A model generated the notes under the pieces. It made no database searches. It was not told the DNA's origin and worked only from the letters and a program-made list of their open reading frames with translations. A stretch of 15,468 bases of DNA, from the NCBI GenBank assembly GCA_964625225.1, contig CAZVAR010000092.1, positions 1 to 15,468 on the forward strand. The letters are read 5' to 3'. This DNA comes from CAZVAR01 sp964625225. Its GTDB lineage: Bacteria; Pseudomonadota; Alphaproteobacteria; JAJUGE01. Numbering within the stretch: position 1 is the stretch's first letter; the number at the start of each line of letters is the position of its first letter. A program made the translations under genes and the position numbers. Below are positions 15,181 through 15,468 of this stretch, in pieces.

Positions 15181-15272
15181 GGCTTCAATCTGGTCAATCC
15201 AGTCAATTACGCCTATCCCTTTGTTTTCGTTGAGCTTCCCGATTGACTTGCGCTTGACTGACAATTGACTGG

Positions 15273-15446
15273 TCAATCGGCCCGGTCCCGTCGTCGGGTT
15301 ACATCAGCCTCGCACGCCGCCCCTGCCGTCCATTGCTTGCCTGATCGTTCGGCACGGCGCGACTCATTTTCCGCCTGATAGGGCAGGGGCGCGGGCGTCA
15401 ATTGCAGGGAGCGCGGGCGCGGGCGAGAAGGCCTGAGCACGGCCAT
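15273..15446 (-). CDS. Possible small reading frame or tail of an upstream gene
   Basis: A 57-codon frame with an ATG preceded by GGCGGAA; the same frame is also open to the right edge, so it could instead be the 3' end of a gene starting outside the window. The product is Arg/Pro/Ala-rich (MAVLRPSRPRPRSLQLTPAP at the start, VTRRRDRAD at the end) without a recognisable domain. Its stop lies inside the half-site array. It may well be non-coding; listed because little else occupies this stretch. Confidence 0.2.
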   Translation of the reverse strand: MAVLRPSRPRPRSLQLTPAPLPYQAENESRRAERSGKQWTAGAACEADVTRRRDRAD

Positions 15447-15468
15447 TTCCGCCCTGGGCGCTTGAGAG
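15281..15468. other. Right-edge stretch without a confident gene
   Basis: Apart from the weak frame at 15273-15446, it holds a short direct repeat: GCAGGGGCGCGGGCG (15383-15397) and GCAGGGAGCGCGGGCG (15404-15419). A small CCCG-TCGT-CGGG dyad occurs at 15287-15298. A further lone GTCAA is at 15397-15401. No promoter or terminator stands out. Confidence 0.4.

Larger units (their letters stand above)
15055..15280. repeat. GTCAA/TTGAC half-site array forming one large palindrome
   Basis: Eleven half-sites with consensus AGTCAA. Forward copies start at 15056 (TGTCAA), 15067, 15078, 15192 (GGTCAA), 15201 and 15271 (GGTCAA). Reverse copies (TTGACT/TTGACC) start at 15132, 15140, 15243, 15254 and 15265. 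The outer triplets are each spaced exactly 11 bp, with 11-mers such as CAGTCAATCGG and CAGTCAAGCGA. They mirror each other around 15163. The inner pairs form an inverted repeat: GTAATTGACTGATTGACC (15128-15145) against GGTCAATCCAGTCAATTAC (15192-15210), one base different in length. It looks like a protein-binding array: operator, origin iterons or packaging site. Confidence 0.8.

Noticed and set aside
15056..15280. TTGACT copies as multiple -35 promoter boxes
   Set aside because: TTGACT/TTGACA resembles a -35 box, but no copy has a good -10 element 16-18 bp away. The 11-bp periodicity and mirror symmetry fit a protein-binding array better.
15055..15280. CRISPR-like repeat array
   Set aside because: Repeats are only about 6-11 bp, occur in both orientations and have no unique 30-40 bp spacers.

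Overview
The window is a late (virion structural) gene cluster of a podovirus-like phage or prophage. The DNA is roughly two-thirds G+C, and codon third positions in the real genes are almost all G or C. Together with the protein character this suggests an alphaproteobacterial host, perhaps Hyphomicrobiales/Rhizobiales; that host call is an inference. No integrase, repressor, RNA polymerase, tRNA, IS element or CRISPR array is visible, so a lytic phage and a prophage cannot be told apart.

Every supported gene lies on the minus strand, so the operon reads right to left. From 15468 down to about 15000 there is a gene-poor leader. It holds a striking array of GTCAA/TTGAC half-sites arranged as one large palindrome around a 36-bp alternating purine-pyrimidine tract. 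Next come the packaging genes: small terminase-like (14362-14997), a 339-bp gap, and large terminase (12418-14022, probable TTG start). They are followed by a degenerate acetyltransferase-like gene, a 66-aa gene, the portal, and a 123-aa gene. The head genes come next: scaffold, major capsid protein and a 140-aa candidate head decoration protein. After these are tail tubular protein A-like and B-like genes. The cluster ends with three ejection (internal core) proteins, the last cut by the left edge.

From portal to ejection proteins the order matches phage T7 genes 8-9-10-11-12-14-15-16. Two small extra genes are inserted, and the terminases sit upstream of the portal rather than at the far end as in T7. 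The middle ejection protein carries a lambda-R-type (GH104-like) peptidoglycan-cleaving domain with a recognisable catalytic Glu. This would give the injected core a way through the cell wall. Most genes touch or overlap (TGATG, ATGA, TAATG junctions), which implies translational coupling. The only sizeable gaps are upstream of small terminase, large terminase and the capsid gene, with smaller hairpin-bearing gaps on each side of the capsid gene. These are the likely control points. The tail fibre, lysis, replication and regulatory genes would lie outside the window.
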